DNA of 64,000 bases, from the NCBI GenBank assembly GCA_001604275.1, contig LVBD01000071.1, positions 1 to 64,000 of the forward strand, given 5' to 3'. Shown here in pieces: positions 38,375 to 47,305 of this stretch (positions within the stretch are counted from its first letter, which is position 1; the number at the start of each line of letters is the position of its first letter). The position numbers and the translations under genes are program-made. The notes under the pieces are model-generated. The model was not told the DNA's origin. It did not search any database and saw only the letters and a program-made list of their open reading frames with translations. This DNA comes from Spirochaetales bacterium Spiro_02. Lineage in GTDB: Bacteria > Spirochaetota > Spirochaetia > Sphaerochaetales > Sphaerochaetaceae.

Positions 38375-39400
38375 ATGGAAAAGAAAGACATCGATTGGGG
38401 AAGTCTCGGCTTCTCCTACATCAAGACTGACAGCCGATATGTATCGACATGGCGGGACGGACAGTGGGACGAAGGCGGGCTGACGGCCGACGATCAGGTT
38501 TCGATCAGCGAATCCGCTGGCGTGCTGCAGTACGCCCAGACATGTTTTGAAGGGTTGAAGGTCTATACGACGGAAGACAATAGCATCGTAGCGTTCCGCC
38601 CCGATCTGAACGCCCGGCGCCTCGAAGATTCCTGCAATCGGTTGATGATGCCGGTCTTCCCTCAGGAACGGTTCCTTTCCGCTCTGGACGACGTGGTCAA
38701 AGCCAATGCCGCATTTGTTCCCCCGTTCGGTTCTGGAGCGACGCTCTATATCCGTCCTTTCCTGTTCGGTTCCGGTCCGGTGATCGGTGTGGCGCCGGCT
38801 CCTGAATACCAGTTCAGGATGTTCTGTACTCCCGTAGGCCCCTATTTCAAAGGAGGTGTCAAGCCGTTGAAGTTGATGCTCAGCGACTACGACCGAGCCG
38901 CCCCGCATGGGACCGGACATATCAAGGCCGGCTTGAACTATGCCATGAGTCTCTATGCAGGATATACCGCAAAGCATGCCGGCTACGCCGAGAACATGTA
39001 TCTCGATGCGGCGACCCGTACCTATGTGGAGGAGACCGGTGGAGCGAACTTCCTCTTCGTGACGAAGGATAACAAAGTCGTGACACCCAAATCGTCGTCG
39101 ATTCTTCCTTCCATCACCCGACGTTCGTTGATGCACGTGGCAAAGGAATATCTCGGACTTGATGTGGAGGAGCGCCCTATTCCGTTCTCGGAGGTGGCCG
39201 ATTTCGCCGAATGCGGGCTTTGCGGTACCGCAGCCGTCATTTCTCCGGTCGGAATGATCCATTGCACGGACAAGGACATTTACTTCCCCAGCGGAATGGA
39301 GCACATGGGGCCTGTCACGCAACGGCTCTATGATACCCTTACCGGTATCCAGATGGGCAAGTTGCCCGCTCCGGAAGGCTGGATTCGTAGAATTCTGTAG
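38375..39400 (+). CDS. ilvE: Branched-chain amino-acid aminotransferase
   Basis: 341 residues. PLP type IV fold with the Lys in GTGHIKAGLNYAMS. Conserved substrate-binding parts include RPFLFGSGP, EETGGANFLFVTKDNKVVTP, and CGTAAVISPVGMI. The length and the HIKAGLNYA sequence place it in the longer BCAT group rather than the short E. coli type. It finishes valine, leucine and isoleucine synthesis, using glutamate. Last gene of the operon; a terminator begins at its stop codon. Confidence 0.95.
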   Translation: MEKKDIDWGSLGFSYIKTDSRYVSTWRDGQWDEGGLTADDQVSISESAGVLQYAQTCFEGLKVYTTEDNSIVAFRPDLNARRLEDSCNRLMMPVFPQERFLSALDDVVKANAAFVPPFGSGATLYIRPFLFGSGPVIGVAPAPEYQFRMFCTPVGPYFKGGVKPLKLMLSDYDRAAPHGTGHIKAGLNYAMSLYAGYTAKHAGYAENMYLDAATRTYVEETGGANFLFVTKDNKVVTPKSSSILPSITRRSLMHVAKEYLGLDVEERPIPFSEVADFAECGLCGTAAVISPVGMIHCTDKDIYFPSGMEHMGPVTQRLYDTLTGIQMGKLPAPEGWIRRIL

Positions 39401-39430
39401 CCTGCGTATCCATTCGCAGGCCGTAGTTTT
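39400..39430 (+). terminator. Terminator of the ilv-leu operon
   Basis: GCCTGCG (39400-39406), 8-nt loop, CGCAGGC (39415-39421), followed by CGTAGTTTT. The stem starts in the ilvE stop codon. The T run is short and displaced. Confidence 0.6.
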
Positions 39431-39470
39431 CGCCACCTTTCTCTACGGGATTGCTCGCCGAAGGGGAACG

Positions 39471-39581
39471 ATGGAAAAACAAGTATGTGGAGAGCCGTTC
39501 CGGATACATCACCCAGAACGGCCTTTCCCGTATATTGTAGACCCGTCCCGTGGCTCCCTGCTGCAGGAGGTTCTCGCATAA
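39471..39581 (+). CDS. Small ORF, 36 codons, hypothetical
   Basis: ATG preceded by AAGGGG at a good distance; product begins MEKQVCGEPFRIHHPE. It contains a few Pro, Arg and His residues and no recognisable domain. It lies between the ilv terminator and ogt. Coding status is uncertain. Confidence 0.25.
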   Translation: MEKQVCGEPFRIHHPERPFPYIVDPSRGSLLQEVLA

Positions 39582-39662
39582 TCCTCCCGTTTGCAGGTAT
39601 CGTAAGTCATCTCTTCATGATAGAATCGAGCATGTCCGGAACCGCCGGCTCGGAGGATGCGA

Positions 39663-40157
39663 ATGAATCACGACAGAAAGCAGGAACACCTGTACGAAAG
39701 CCCCATCGGGACACTGAGGATCGTCGCCGACGATATCGCCATCCGTTCAATTACATTGGAAGAACGGCAGAAATCCGTCGATGTCCAGATTGCGCCGGAA
39801 TCGTTTTCAAAACCAACTCCACTGATCGATGAGACGATCCGGCAGCTGGACCAGTATTTCTCCAAGACCCGTACCACGTTCGATCTTCCGCTCGATCCCG
39901 AGGGGACGGTATTCCAGAAACAGGTGTGGGCGGCCTTGCGCAACATCCCGTACGGGCAGACGCGGACCTACAAAGAAATTGCCCAGGCCATCGATTGTCC
40001 GCATGGATACCGCGCCGTGGGGCTTGCCAACAACAGGAATCCGATCATCATCGTAATTCCCTGTCATCGGGTGATCGGCTCGAACGGATCGTTGATCGGC
40101 TACCGCGGAGGTCTGTCGGTCAAGGAAGAACTGCTGAAACTGGAAGGAGCGTTGTAG
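39663..40157 (+). CDS. ogt: O6-alkylguanine-DNA alkyltransferase (Ogt-type)
   Basis: 164 residues from the ATG six bases after GGAGG; another ATG directly abuts the Shine-Dalgarno. The DNA-binding HTH region is VWAALRNIPYGQTRTYKEIAQAID, with the active-site motif IPCHRVIG (Cys acceptor) and IGYRGGLSVKEELLKLE. N-terminal beta domain is short (HLYESPIGTLRIVADD). It repairs O6-methylguanine by suicidal alkyl transfer. The 3' end overlaps the convergent XRE gene by 58 bp. Confidence 0.95.
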   Translation: MNHDRKQEHLYESPIGTLRIVADDIAIRSITLEERQKSVDVQIAPESFSKPTPLIDETIRQLDQYFSKTRTTFDLPLDPEGTVFQKQVWAALRNIPYGQTRTYKEIAQAIDCPHGYRAVGLANNRNPIIIVIPCHRVIGSNGSLIGYRGGLSVKEELLKLEGAL

Positions 40158-40414
40158 TTCCTTCCGCAGACTCTGTCGTCAGGATCGCTCATCCGTTCGG
40201 CGATCTGTTCGGCGATCATCATGAAACGGGCCATAGAGCAGTCCAATGCCAAGCAGAGCTTTTCCAGCGTCTCGAGCCGGGGCAGCCGTTTCCCCGATTC
40301 CAGATAGTATATCTGGCTTCTGCCTATGCCGGTCCGTTCTTCGAGTTGCTCTTGTGTGAGCCTTCGAGATCTCCGCAATAGTCTGATCGTCCTGCCGTAT
40401 GCCTTTCTCCTCAT
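40100..40414 (-). CDS. XRE-family transcriptional regulator
   Basis: 104 residues. A single HTH_3 domain occupies residues 7-61 (GRTIRLLRRSRRLTQEQLEERTGIGRSQIYYLESGKRLPRLETLEKLCLAL). A helical tail follows (MARFMMIAEQIAERM) and a low-complexity Ser-rich end (SSFSSSSL) lies inside the ogt overlap, so the last residues are likely dispensable. The start is ATG 40414 with AGGA upstream; a TTG at 40423 is possible. The target is unknown. It could control ogt or itself. Confidence 0.75.
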   Translation of the reverse strand: MRRKAYGRTIRLLRRSRRLTQEQLEERTGIGRSQIYYLESGKRLPRLETLEKLCLALDCSMARFMMIAEQIAERMSDPDDRVCGRNYNAPSSFSSSSLTDRPPR

Positions 40415-40658
40415 GCTTCGCAATCCTACCGGTAAAATCGAAGGAACGGTTGGAAAACCGTATTGGCTTCAAAAGAACGGAACATATTCCTACAAACGTG
40501 CAGAAAACGGCATGGAGGACGGAAAAAGAGAAGATTCCTTCGCCTATATGGAAAGTTTGAGTCCTTGCGCGACCTTGAACGATCATACGGAGGATAAAAA
40601 TGTTCTATACAGCATGGATTTTTTCTATTTATTATACATATTCAACATATTATGTTTA

Positions 40659-41939
40659 TTAATATCGACTGTTGTGGAGCGTTTTTGTGCTTCTATCCTT
40701 TTTCGACGTTTCCCGTCGTCTCTTCCGCCGATCCGAAACATACAGCAGGCAGATCCCCGATGTTCCGAGCGCCGCAGTGATTCCGACGATGATCCACAGC
40801 CATCCGATACCATATGCTTCGCTGATCGCCCCTCCGATCAGCGGTGCGATCGCCTGCCCTGTTCCCATGATGATCGGCATGACTGCGGAAAAACGCGCTC
40901 GGTGGCTGATCGGCGTATTGTTCGCGATATAGAAGTTCACGTTCGTCGCGGAGATCACTTCGCCCGTAGTGAATATCACCGCCAGGACATAGAAGACCCA
41001 TGGAGTGAATGCGATGCCGAACAGGGAGAATCCCACGGTATAGAAGATGCCTGCTACCACGATGTTCGCCAACGGATTGAATCGACGAAGCATTGTGACC
41101 ACGAATGGTGTCAGAACGACCACGACCGTGGCGTTGAGCGACATGATCGTTCCATAGAGTGTGGCGCCATATTCGCCGAACAGGCGAGAAGTATACAACG
41201 GCAGCGCAAAAAGTGTCTGCGCATATGCGAAATACAGGAACATCTGACAAAATGCGAAGACCAGCAGGTGCGGGCGGGACAGCAACGCCTTGAATACGCC
41301 GCCGCGTTCCGCTTTGTCCTGGGCGTTCGATTCCATGCTCCGTTCGATCGTTTCCGCATCCGGTTTCGATTCGGGAACTTTCCATATCACCAAGGCTACA
41401 GCGATGAAACCCGCTATCGCGTTGCCCCAGAACAGCCACTGGGAAGCCCGGTAGAACAGAAACCCTGCGAGCAGCGGTCCGATCACGTATCCGAGGTTAT
41501 GCCCGAGATAGGTCAGGGAGAAGGATGCCTGTCTGTTGTCTTTGTCGGTCACGTCGGTCTGCAATGCGTTCCGGGCAGGATCGCAGACTCCGTCGAACAG
41601 CAGATTCAGCATAATGAATAGCGGAACTAGTTTCGATTCTCCCAGAAAACCGCAGACGACGAACATCGAACTGGCCAATGCCTGGCCTGCCAGCATGATC
41701 CGCTTGCGGCCGAACCGATCGGCGAGTTTGCTGCCCAGGAAAGCGCCCGGTACATATAAAGTCGTGGCGACCGTCATGAACATACCTGCATAGGCATCTC
41801 CGTACCCAAGCTTCTGAGTCAGGAATAGGACGAGAAATGGATGTACGAAGGCTCCGACGCCGTTGATCAGCGTCGCACAGAACATAACATAGATTGGAGC
41901 GGGGAGCCCCCTGTATACGGAAAGGACGGATGAATCCAT
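40659..41939 (-). CDS. MFS transporter, drug/metabolite efflux type
   Basis: 426 residues, AAGGA before the ATG. Twelve helices. The A-like motif GSKLADRFGRKRIML lies between helices 2 and 3, and a related DPARNALQTDVTD follows helix 4. A cytoplasmic loop of about 30 charged residues (SKPDAETIERSMESNAQDKAERG) separates the two halves. The Lys/Arg-rich tail is cytoplasmic. The sequence resembles MdtH/YfcJ-like multidrug exporters, but the substrate is unknown. It lies 35 nt downstream of the Cof-type HAD gene, likely in the same operon. Confidence 0.88.
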   Translation of the reverse strand: MDSSVLSVYRGLPAPIYVMFCATLINGVGAFVHPFLVLFLTQKLGYGDAYAGMFMTVATTLYVPGAFLGSKLADRFGRKRIMLAGQALASSMFVVCGFLGESKLVPLFIMLNLLFDGVCDPARNALQTDVTDKDNRQASFSLTYLGHNLGYVIGPLLAGFLFYRASQWLFWGNAIAGFIAVALVIWKVPESKPDAETIERSMESNAQDKAERGGVFKALLSRPHLLVFAFCQMFLYFAYAQTLFALPLYTSRLFGEYGATLYGTIMSLNATVVVVLTPFVVTMLRRFNPLANIVVAGIFYTVGFSLFGIAFTPWVFYVLAVIFTTGEVISATNVNFYIANNTPISHRARFSAVMPIIMGTGQAIAPLIGGAISEAYGIGWLWIIVGITAALGTSGICLLYVSDRRKRRRETSKKDRSTKTLHNSRY

Positions 41940-41974
41940 CTTGTATTCCTTCCGACGATTGCCGAACCTGCTGA

Positions 41975-42865
41975 TCAACGGTTACCCCCTCTCGTATGGG
42001 GGTCATTGTAAGGTCTTTGCGGCCATCTGCGCGCGTCGAGGTCTCCTTCCGTTCCGAGTATCTCCCGTTCGAGAGCCGAGGCCAGCCCAGCTTCGTCGTT
42101 GGTATCGGTGCTATAGTCGGCGACCTCCCTGACAGGTTCCGGCGCATTGCCCATCGCTATCCCTCTTCCGGCGGCTTTGAGCATCGGGATGTCGTTGTAG
42201 AAATCTCCGATCGCCAGAACCTGGTTCAACCCGATACCAAGATATTCCGCCAACTTTTCGACACCGACTCCTTTGTCCATGTCTTTGGCCAGTATCTCGA
42301 TATATCTCGGTGAGGACTGATAAATCGTCAGCATATCGGAAAAGCGATCTGTCAGCAACCTCATGCAATGCTCGACCTTGTGGGGATTCTCGCTCATGAA
42401 GAGAAGTTTATGAAATCCTTCTCCGCTTCGCTCCCAGGATGCCAGCAATTCCTCGAAACTCCTGCATTCCCCTTCAACGGTAGAAACTCGCCGTTCATAG
42501 GCAACCCATTCGTCTATTTCGTCTACGAACCAGCGAGTGCCCTTGTAGAGGAAAACCTGCATCCCCTCGCTTCGTGCGAAAGGAACGAGAGTTCTCGCTA
42601 CGTCGGGAGGAAGTGTCCGTTCGAATATCAATGTCTGTCCATCGATGATATATGCGCCGTTGAGACAGATCAAGGGGCCTCGGAATCCGGCTTCGCGCTG
42701 GAGATGCTCCAACGAGCCTGCGATCCGCCCTGAAGCCAGTACGAAAGGAATCCCCTTCGCAACAACTCTGCGGATCGCCTCAACATTCCGGGCGGGCAGT
42801 TTGTGCTCGGAGTCCAATAGCGTTCCGTCGACATCGGAACAGATCAGCTTGCAATCGTTGAACAT
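41975..42865 (-). CDS. Cof-type HAD-IIB family phosphatase
   Basis: 296 residues. Motif I CSDVDGTLLDSEHKLP, motif II Ser in LASGRIAGS, Lys and motif III in KGVGVEKLAEYLG, and motif IV in AIGDFYNDIPML are complete. A type IIB cap lies between motifs II and III. Members dephosphorylate sugar phosphates or flavin/pyridoxal precursors. The start is MFNDCKLI, where a weak Shine-Dalgarno exists. It is probably co-transcribed with the downstream MFS gene. Confidence 0.92.
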   Translation of the reverse strand: MFNDCKLICSDVDGTLLDSEHKLPARNVEAIRRVVAKGIPFVLASGRIAGSLEHLQREAGFRGPLICLNGAYIIDGQTLIFERTLPPDVARTLVPFARSEGMQVFLYKGTRWFVDEIDEWVAYERRVSTVEGECRSFEELLASWERSGEGFHKLLFMSENPHKVEHCMRLLTDRFSDMLTIYQSSPRYIEILAKDMDKGVGVEKLAEYLGIGLNQVLAIGDFYNDIPMLKAAGRGIAMGNAPEPVREVADYSTDTNDEAGLASALEREILGTEGDLDARRWPQRPYNDPHTRGGNR

Positions 42866-43030
42866 GGCAGGTTCCAGCTTGTAGATTTTCCACCGGACGA
42901 TATTCTTTCTGTCGGCGGCAGTGGGCCCATGATAGCATGGTTTTCCGGTGCGTGTCATGATGCGCCAGTATGTCCCTCGCATGCCATGTCACATGGGGCT
43001 AGGAATACATCCTGCTCCCCTGCGAACACT

Positions 43031-43066
43031 CGAAAACATGAAACCGCCGAGCGACATGCCCGACGG
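43031..43066 (-). terminator. Terminator of adhE
   Basis: Minus strand: CCGTCGGGC, loop ATGTC, GCTCGGCGG; nine pairs including two G-T pairs (43044-43066), then TTTCATGTTTTC. Confidence 0.6.
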
Positions 43067-43073
43067 TTCCACG

Positions 43074-43107
43074 ACGACGCACAGCATCACACGACGCACA
43101 GCGTCAC
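43074..43107. repeat. Two tandem 17-bp direct repeats
   Basis: ACGACGCACAGCATCAC (43074-43090) is followed at once by ACGACGCACAGCGTCAC (43091-43107), one mismatch. Located between the adhE stop codon and its terminator. Confidence 0.75.
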
Positions 43108-43135
43108 ACACCGCGCAATGACCCTACCACCACCC

Positions 43136-45817
43136 TCATTCGGTCCATTTGCGACCGTAGTAGCAGTCGAGATACAACTGCTTGATCTGACTGATCAGCG
43201 GATAACGAGGATTCGTACCCGTGCACTGATCATCGAACGCCTTCACCGCCAATTCATCGACGGCAGCAAGGAACTCCGCCTCCGGAACACCCCATTCCTT
43301 GATAGAGTGGGGGACATTCAATTCGTCCTTCAACTTCTCGATCGCCACGATGAGAGCCTCGACCTTCTCCTCCATCGTCGCATTCTGCTTGATCTCGATA
43401 TACGGAGTATTCTTCGTATCGTTGACAATCATGTTGATATAGTCCGCTGCGCGAGCATACCGACTAATGGTAGATGGGAACTCATACTGCGGAAACGACG
43501 CCTGCTTCGTCGGCACATCGGTAGCGTTGAAACGGATGATATTGGTCAGCAACAACGCATTGGCCATTCCATGAGGAACGTGGAACGCAGCCCCGAGCTT
43601 ATGCGCCATCGAGTGACACAGCCCGAGGAACGCATTGGCAAACGCCATGCCCGCTATCGTCGAAGCATTATGAACCTTTTCTCGAGCCCGCTTGTCCTCG
43701 GCACCATTGTTGTACGCCGCAGGCAGATACTTGAAGATCACCCGAGCCGCCTCGAGGGCCAGACCGTTGGTATAGTCGGTGGACATCGAAGACGCAAGCG
43801 CCTCCAGCGCATGAGTCAGGACATCCAGACCGCACGCCGCCGTCAACCCCTTCGGCTGCCCCATCGCCAGCTCGCTGTCGACGATCGCCATCGACGGAGT
43901 CAGCTCGTAGTCGGCGATCGCCCACTTCATACTCGTCTTTTCATCGGTGATGATGGCGAACGGAGTTACCTCGCTTCCCGTACCGCTGGTGGTCGGAATA
44001 CAGACCAACTCCGCCTTCTTCCCCATGTTCGGGAACGCATAAATACGCTTTCGGATATCCATGAACCGGAGAGCGAGCCCCTCGAACTTCACTTCCGGAT
44101 GCTCGTACAGCAGCCACATGATCTTCGCCGCATCCATCGGAGAACCGCCACCCAGCCCGATGATCACGTCGGGCTTGAAGGAATTCATCATCTCCATGCC
44201 CATGGTGATCGTCCCGAGCGTCGGGTCAGGCTTGACTTGATGAAAACACTCGCATTCCAGACCCATCTGCTCCAACGGCCCCGTGACCTTGTCCACCATG
44301 CCGCTGGAGAACAGGAACGAGTCGGTGATGATGAATACCCGCTTCTTGCCCTGCAGTTCCTGCAACGCCACCGGCAGACAGCCATATTTGAAATATACCT
44401 TCGGGGGCAGCTTGAACCACAACATGTTCTCTCTCCTTTCCGCCACGGTCTTGATGTTGAGCAGATGCTTCGGACCGACGTTCTCGCTGATCGAGTTGTT
44501 GCCCCAGCTTCCGCATCCCAACGTCAGGGACGGCTCCAGTCGGAAATTATAGATATCGCCGATGGCACCTTGGCTGGAAGGCATGTTGATCAGCACGCGG
44601 CTCGTCTTGACCGTTTTGCCGAACGTATCGATCTTTTCTTGCTCGTTTTCATCGATATACAATACCGAGGTATGCCCGAACCCTCCGAGGGCGACCAACT
44701 GAGCGGCTTTCGCCGTACCATCGCCGAAATTCTCGCACTTGTACATGGCAAGGACGGGCGAGAGCTTCTCATGTGCGAACGGCTCCTCCTGGGCGATCTC
44801 GGTGACTTCGCCGATCAACACTTTCGCGGAAGGGGAGACCTCGAACCCTGCGATCTTCGCCACTTTCGGAGCCGGCTGTCCGACGATCGCCGGATTGACC
44901 GTGCCTCGCTTGGGATCGATGATCACCGCACGGAGCTTGTCCTCCTGCTCTTTGGTCAGGAATGCAGCGCCGCGGGCTATCAGCTCGGCCTTTACTTCAT
45001 CGTAGATATCCTTGTGGCAGATGATCGATTGTTCTGAAGCGCATACGACACCGTTATCGAACGTCTTGGACATCAGGATGGAACTGACCGCCATCTTGAT
45101 ATTGGCGCTCTTGTCGATCAATGCCGGAGTGTTTCCCGCACCAACTCCAATAGCGGGCTTGCCGGACGAATAGGCACTCTTGACCATGCCCGGACCGCCG
45201 GTGGCGAGAATGATATTCACCAGCGGATGCTTCATCAGAAAATCGGTCTTTTCCAGCGTCGGCTCCTCGATCCATCCGATGATATCCTCCGGAGCTCCCG
45301 CCGCGACAGCCGCGTCGCGGATGATCCGAGCCGCGTCGCACGTGCATTTCTTGGCCCGCGGGTGGGGGCTGAAGATGATGGCGTTGCGAGTCTTCAGCGC
45401 AATGAGAGATTTGAAGATGGCGGTGGACGTCGGGTTCGTCGTCGGAATGATGCCGCAGACGACGCCGATCGGCTCGGCGATCTTCTTGATGCCGAACGCC
45501 GCGTCGTTTTCGAGGATTCCGCACGTCTTGTCGTCCTTATATTTATGGAAGATATACTCAGCCGCGAAGTGATTCTTGATCACTTTGTCCTCGACGATCC
45601 CCATGCCGGTTTCAGCGACGGCATCCTGCGCCAAGGAAATACGAGCATCGTTTGCTGCGACCGCAGCCGCGCGGAAAATCGCGTCGACCTGTTCCTGCGA
45701 ATATGTCGCATACTTGTACTGAGCTCGCTTGACCCGTTCGATCAATTCCTGCAGTTCCTGCTCGCCCGCGAAAGCCTCCGCTTTCACTTCAATGGGTGTA
45801 GTCTTTTTTTCCGCCAT
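43136..45817 (-). CDS. adhE: Bifunctional acetaldehyde-CoA/alcohol dehydrogenase
   Basis: 893 residues. The N-terminal ALDH half has the Cys nucleophile in NGVVCASEQSII, plus NPTSTAIFKSLIALKTRNAI. The C-terminal iron-dependent ADH half has GLGGGSPMDAAK (NAD/metal site), PTTSGTGSEVTPFAII and the His ligands in GLCHSMAHKLGAAFHVPHG. It reduces acetyl-CoA to ethanol in fermentation. AdhE of this form assembles into spirosomes. It stands alone with a long upstream region (300 nt) and its own terminator. Shine-Dalgarno GAAGGAG is present. Confidence 0.97.
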   Translation of the reverse strand: MAEKKTTPIEVKAEAFAGEQELQELIERVKRAQYKYATYSQEQVDAIFRAAAVAANDARISLAQDAVAETGMGIVEDKVIKNHFAAEYIFHKYKDDKTCGILENDAAFGIKKIAEPIGVVCGIIPTTNPTSTAIFKSLIALKTRNAIIFSPHPRAKKCTCDAARIIRDAAVAAGAPEDIIGWIEEPTLEKTDFLMKHPLVNIILATGGPGMVKSAYSSGKPAIGVGAGNTPALIDKSANIKMAVSSILMSKTFDNGVVCASEQSIICHKDIYDEVKAELIARGAAFLTKEQEDKLRAVIIDPKRGTVNPAIVGQPAPKVAKIAGFEVSPSAKVLIGEVTEIAQEEPFAHEKLSPVLAMYKCENFGDGTAKAAQLVALGGFGHTSVLYIDENEQEKIDTFGKTVKTSRVLINMPSSQGAIGDIYNFRLEPSLTLGCGSWGNNSISENVGPKHLLNIKTVAERRENMLWFKLPPKVYFKYGCLPVALQELQGKKRVFIITDSFLFSSGMVDKVTGPLEQMGLECECFHQVKPDPTLGTITMGMEMMNSFKPDVIIGLGGGSPMDAAKIMWLLYEHPEVKFEGLALRFMDIRKRIYAFPNMGKKAELVCIPTTSGTGSEVTPFAIITDEKTSMKWAIADYELTPSMAIVDSELAMGQPKGLTAACGLDVLTHALEALASSMSTDYTNGLALEAARVIFKYLPAAYNNGAEDKRAREKVHNASTIAGMAFANAFLGLCHSMAHKLGAAFHVPHGMANALLLTNIIRFNATDVPTKQASFPQYEFPSTISRYARAADYINMIVNDTKNTPYIEIKQNATMEEKVEALIVAIEKLKDELNVPHSIKEWGVPEAEFLAAVDELAVKAFDDQCTGTNPRYPLISQIKQLYLDCYYGRKWTE

Positions 45818-45936
45818 GCAATTCTCCTTCTCGCGGCCGGATCTTCTAGTTTCACGTTGCGACCGGAATCGCTTCTCTTGCCGGGACGATCCGTCGGAGC
45901 TATGGTTTTCGATGACCGCGATACTCTTCGACCCTG

Positions 45937-45965
45937 AATGTATAAAAAATTATCGATTAGGTCAA
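45937..45965 (-). promoter_or_regulatory. adhE promoter
   Basis: Minus strand: -35 TTGACC (45960-45965), 17-nt spacer, -10 TACATT (45937-45942). It would give a 5' UTR of about 115 nt. Confidence 0.55.
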
Positions 45966-46086
45966 TGCTATTACATGCAATTGCTTCATTTTTTACTACA
46001 AAATGTAATCTATATGCGTGGTTTGTCGTTAATACGTGATAAAACTCTGCTAATAAAAGGTTTTATGTTCTGTGTTGCAGATAATA

Positions 46087-46102
46087 TGTGAAATGAATTA
46101 CA
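46087..46102. promoter_or_regulatory. CRP/FNR-family-like site
   Basis: TGTGA-N6-TTACA, one base off the TGTGA-N6-TCACA consensus; lies 120 bp upstream of the adhE -35 box. Confidence 0.3.
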
Positions 46103-46117
46103 TAAAACGGCAGAAGC

Positions 46118-47305
46118 TTATGTAAGAATTTTTCCGATGAGAAGCCCGTACATAGCGATGAGAGCGCAACAGCCTGCAATGATGGCGCTCCGGCACGACT
46201 TGCTGCCGGTTTCTTTTGCATCTGATTCCGGTTCCTCCTCCGACCCGATCCGTGCAAGCAATGCGTCGATTCGCTCCATAACGGTATGCGATCCGGAATC
46301 AGATGCTCCCTGCCGCTTCCAGTGCCGTGAGAATTCACCGAAGTAGGCCAGCTGGATCGAGAGCAGTTTGCCGAGTACCCCGGGCAGATTCGGTCTGCCG
46401 CTGGTCATGTACTGGCTCACATACACCATCGCGATCAATACCATGGATTTCTTCAACCCTTCTTGCAAGGCTCCTTCCGTGATGGCGAATCTTCCGATTT
46501 GCAGCAGAATTCTTCCCGAAGGCTGGAACAGGTGGGCTAGGAGCATGGCGCATAGGAGCGCGAGACTTGGCGCGACTTTGAACTTCCGTCCGCTTGACAC
46601 CGCCAGTAGTATGGCTACTATGGCGTCCGCGACCAGAAACGGAACGGAAGGCTGGAAGAAAATAGCCGGTAGCGTGGCCATGCCGATCACGATAGGAACG
46701 ATACGTTCGTCCGCCGTCCATCGTCGCTTTGTCGCGAAGATCGCCCTGAATCGAGCTGGGGAGGCCTGATGCTCCACGATCCGGGCATACCAGCGGCTAT
46801 GCGCCGCATATCCGTTGGCCATCCATCCGAGAAACGTGGAGGAAACGAGCCCGACCGCAAGCATCGGAGCCGCGATGACCCATATCCCTGCGCCGAAGAA
46901 CAACGTCTGAGCGGTCAGTATCTGCGCACAGTTGCTTGACAGCGCTCCGACGACACTGATGCCGATATAGGAGAAGAACGGTCGTTTTCCACGTATCCCC
47001 GCTTCCCAAAGCAATCGCATCAACAGTCCTGAAGCTATCGTTCCGGCCAACGAAAGCACGAAGACGAATGAAAACAGCGTGCCGTTGACCAGTCCCTGTC
47101 CGATGATCTTCAGCGTCAGCAGCCAAAGATACTCACCCCATCCCAGTACGGGGAACGACAGCATCAGCGGCAAGTTCGCGAGCCCGAGCCTGATGAACGG
47201 CAGCGGCTTGGGGATCAGATATTCGAGCGTCGAGCAGAACAAGGCGATGGCGGCGAAAAAAGCGGTCAGCTCCAGATCTCGCCCGCGTTCGTCATCCCGA
47301 GACAT
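46118..47305 (-). CDS. Gx transporter family membrane protein (HepI-like)
   Basis: 395 residues from the ATG five bases after AGGAGG. The first half has the Gx/HepI-like domain: LEYLIPKPLPFIRLGLANLPLML, EYLWLLTLKIIGQGLVNGTLFSF, IGISVVGALSSNCAQI. A second, mostly helical half includes RPNLPGVLGKLLSIQLAYFGEF. The first domain matches proteins annotated as heptaprenyl diphosphate synthase component I/Gx transporters, thought to be energy-coupling S-like components. It follows and overlaps by 14 bp the NusG-II gene, the common pairing. Confidence 0.7.
   Translation of the reverse strand: MSRDDERGRDLELTAFFAAIALFCSTLEYLIPKPLPFIRLGLANLPLMLSFPVLGWGEYLWLLTLKIIGQGLVNGTLFSFVFVLSLAGTIASGLLMRLLWEAGIRGKRPFFSYIGISVVGALSSNCAQILTAQTLFFGAGIWVIAAPMLAVGLVSSTFLGWMANGYAAHSRWYARIVEHQASPARFRAIFATKRRWTADERIVPIVIGMATLPAIFFQPSVPFLVADAIVAILLAVSSGRKFKVAPSLALLCAMLLAHLFQPSGRILLQIGRFAITEGALQEGLKKSMVLIAMVYVSQYMTSGRPNLPGVLGKLLSIQLAYFGEFSRHWKRQGASDSGSHTVMERIDALLARIGSEEEPESDAKETGSKSCRSAIIAGCCALIAMYGLLIGKILT

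Larger units (their letters stand above)
45818..46117. other. adhE upstream region, AT-rich
   Basis: Non-coding stretch with the adhE promoter at 45937-45965. It also has a spaced inverted repeat ATTACAT (45970-45976) and ATGTAAT (46003-46009), and a CRP/FNR-like TGTGA-N6-TTACA at 46087-46102. No ORF is supported. Confidence 0.5.

Noticed and set aside
40326-41621. 431-codon ORF on the plus strand
   Set aside because: Antisense to the MFS gene; the latter has 12 helices and a clear Shine-Dalgarno.
42929-45037. 702-codon ORF on the plus strand
   Set aside because: It is antisense to adhE; the product is rich in Arg/His with no domain, and adhE motifs on the other strand are complete.
45970-46009. 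Rex-type operator before adhE
   Set aside because: The ATTACAT/ATGTAAT arms are 26 nt apart and do not resemble the TTGTGAA-N4-TTCACAA Rex consensus.
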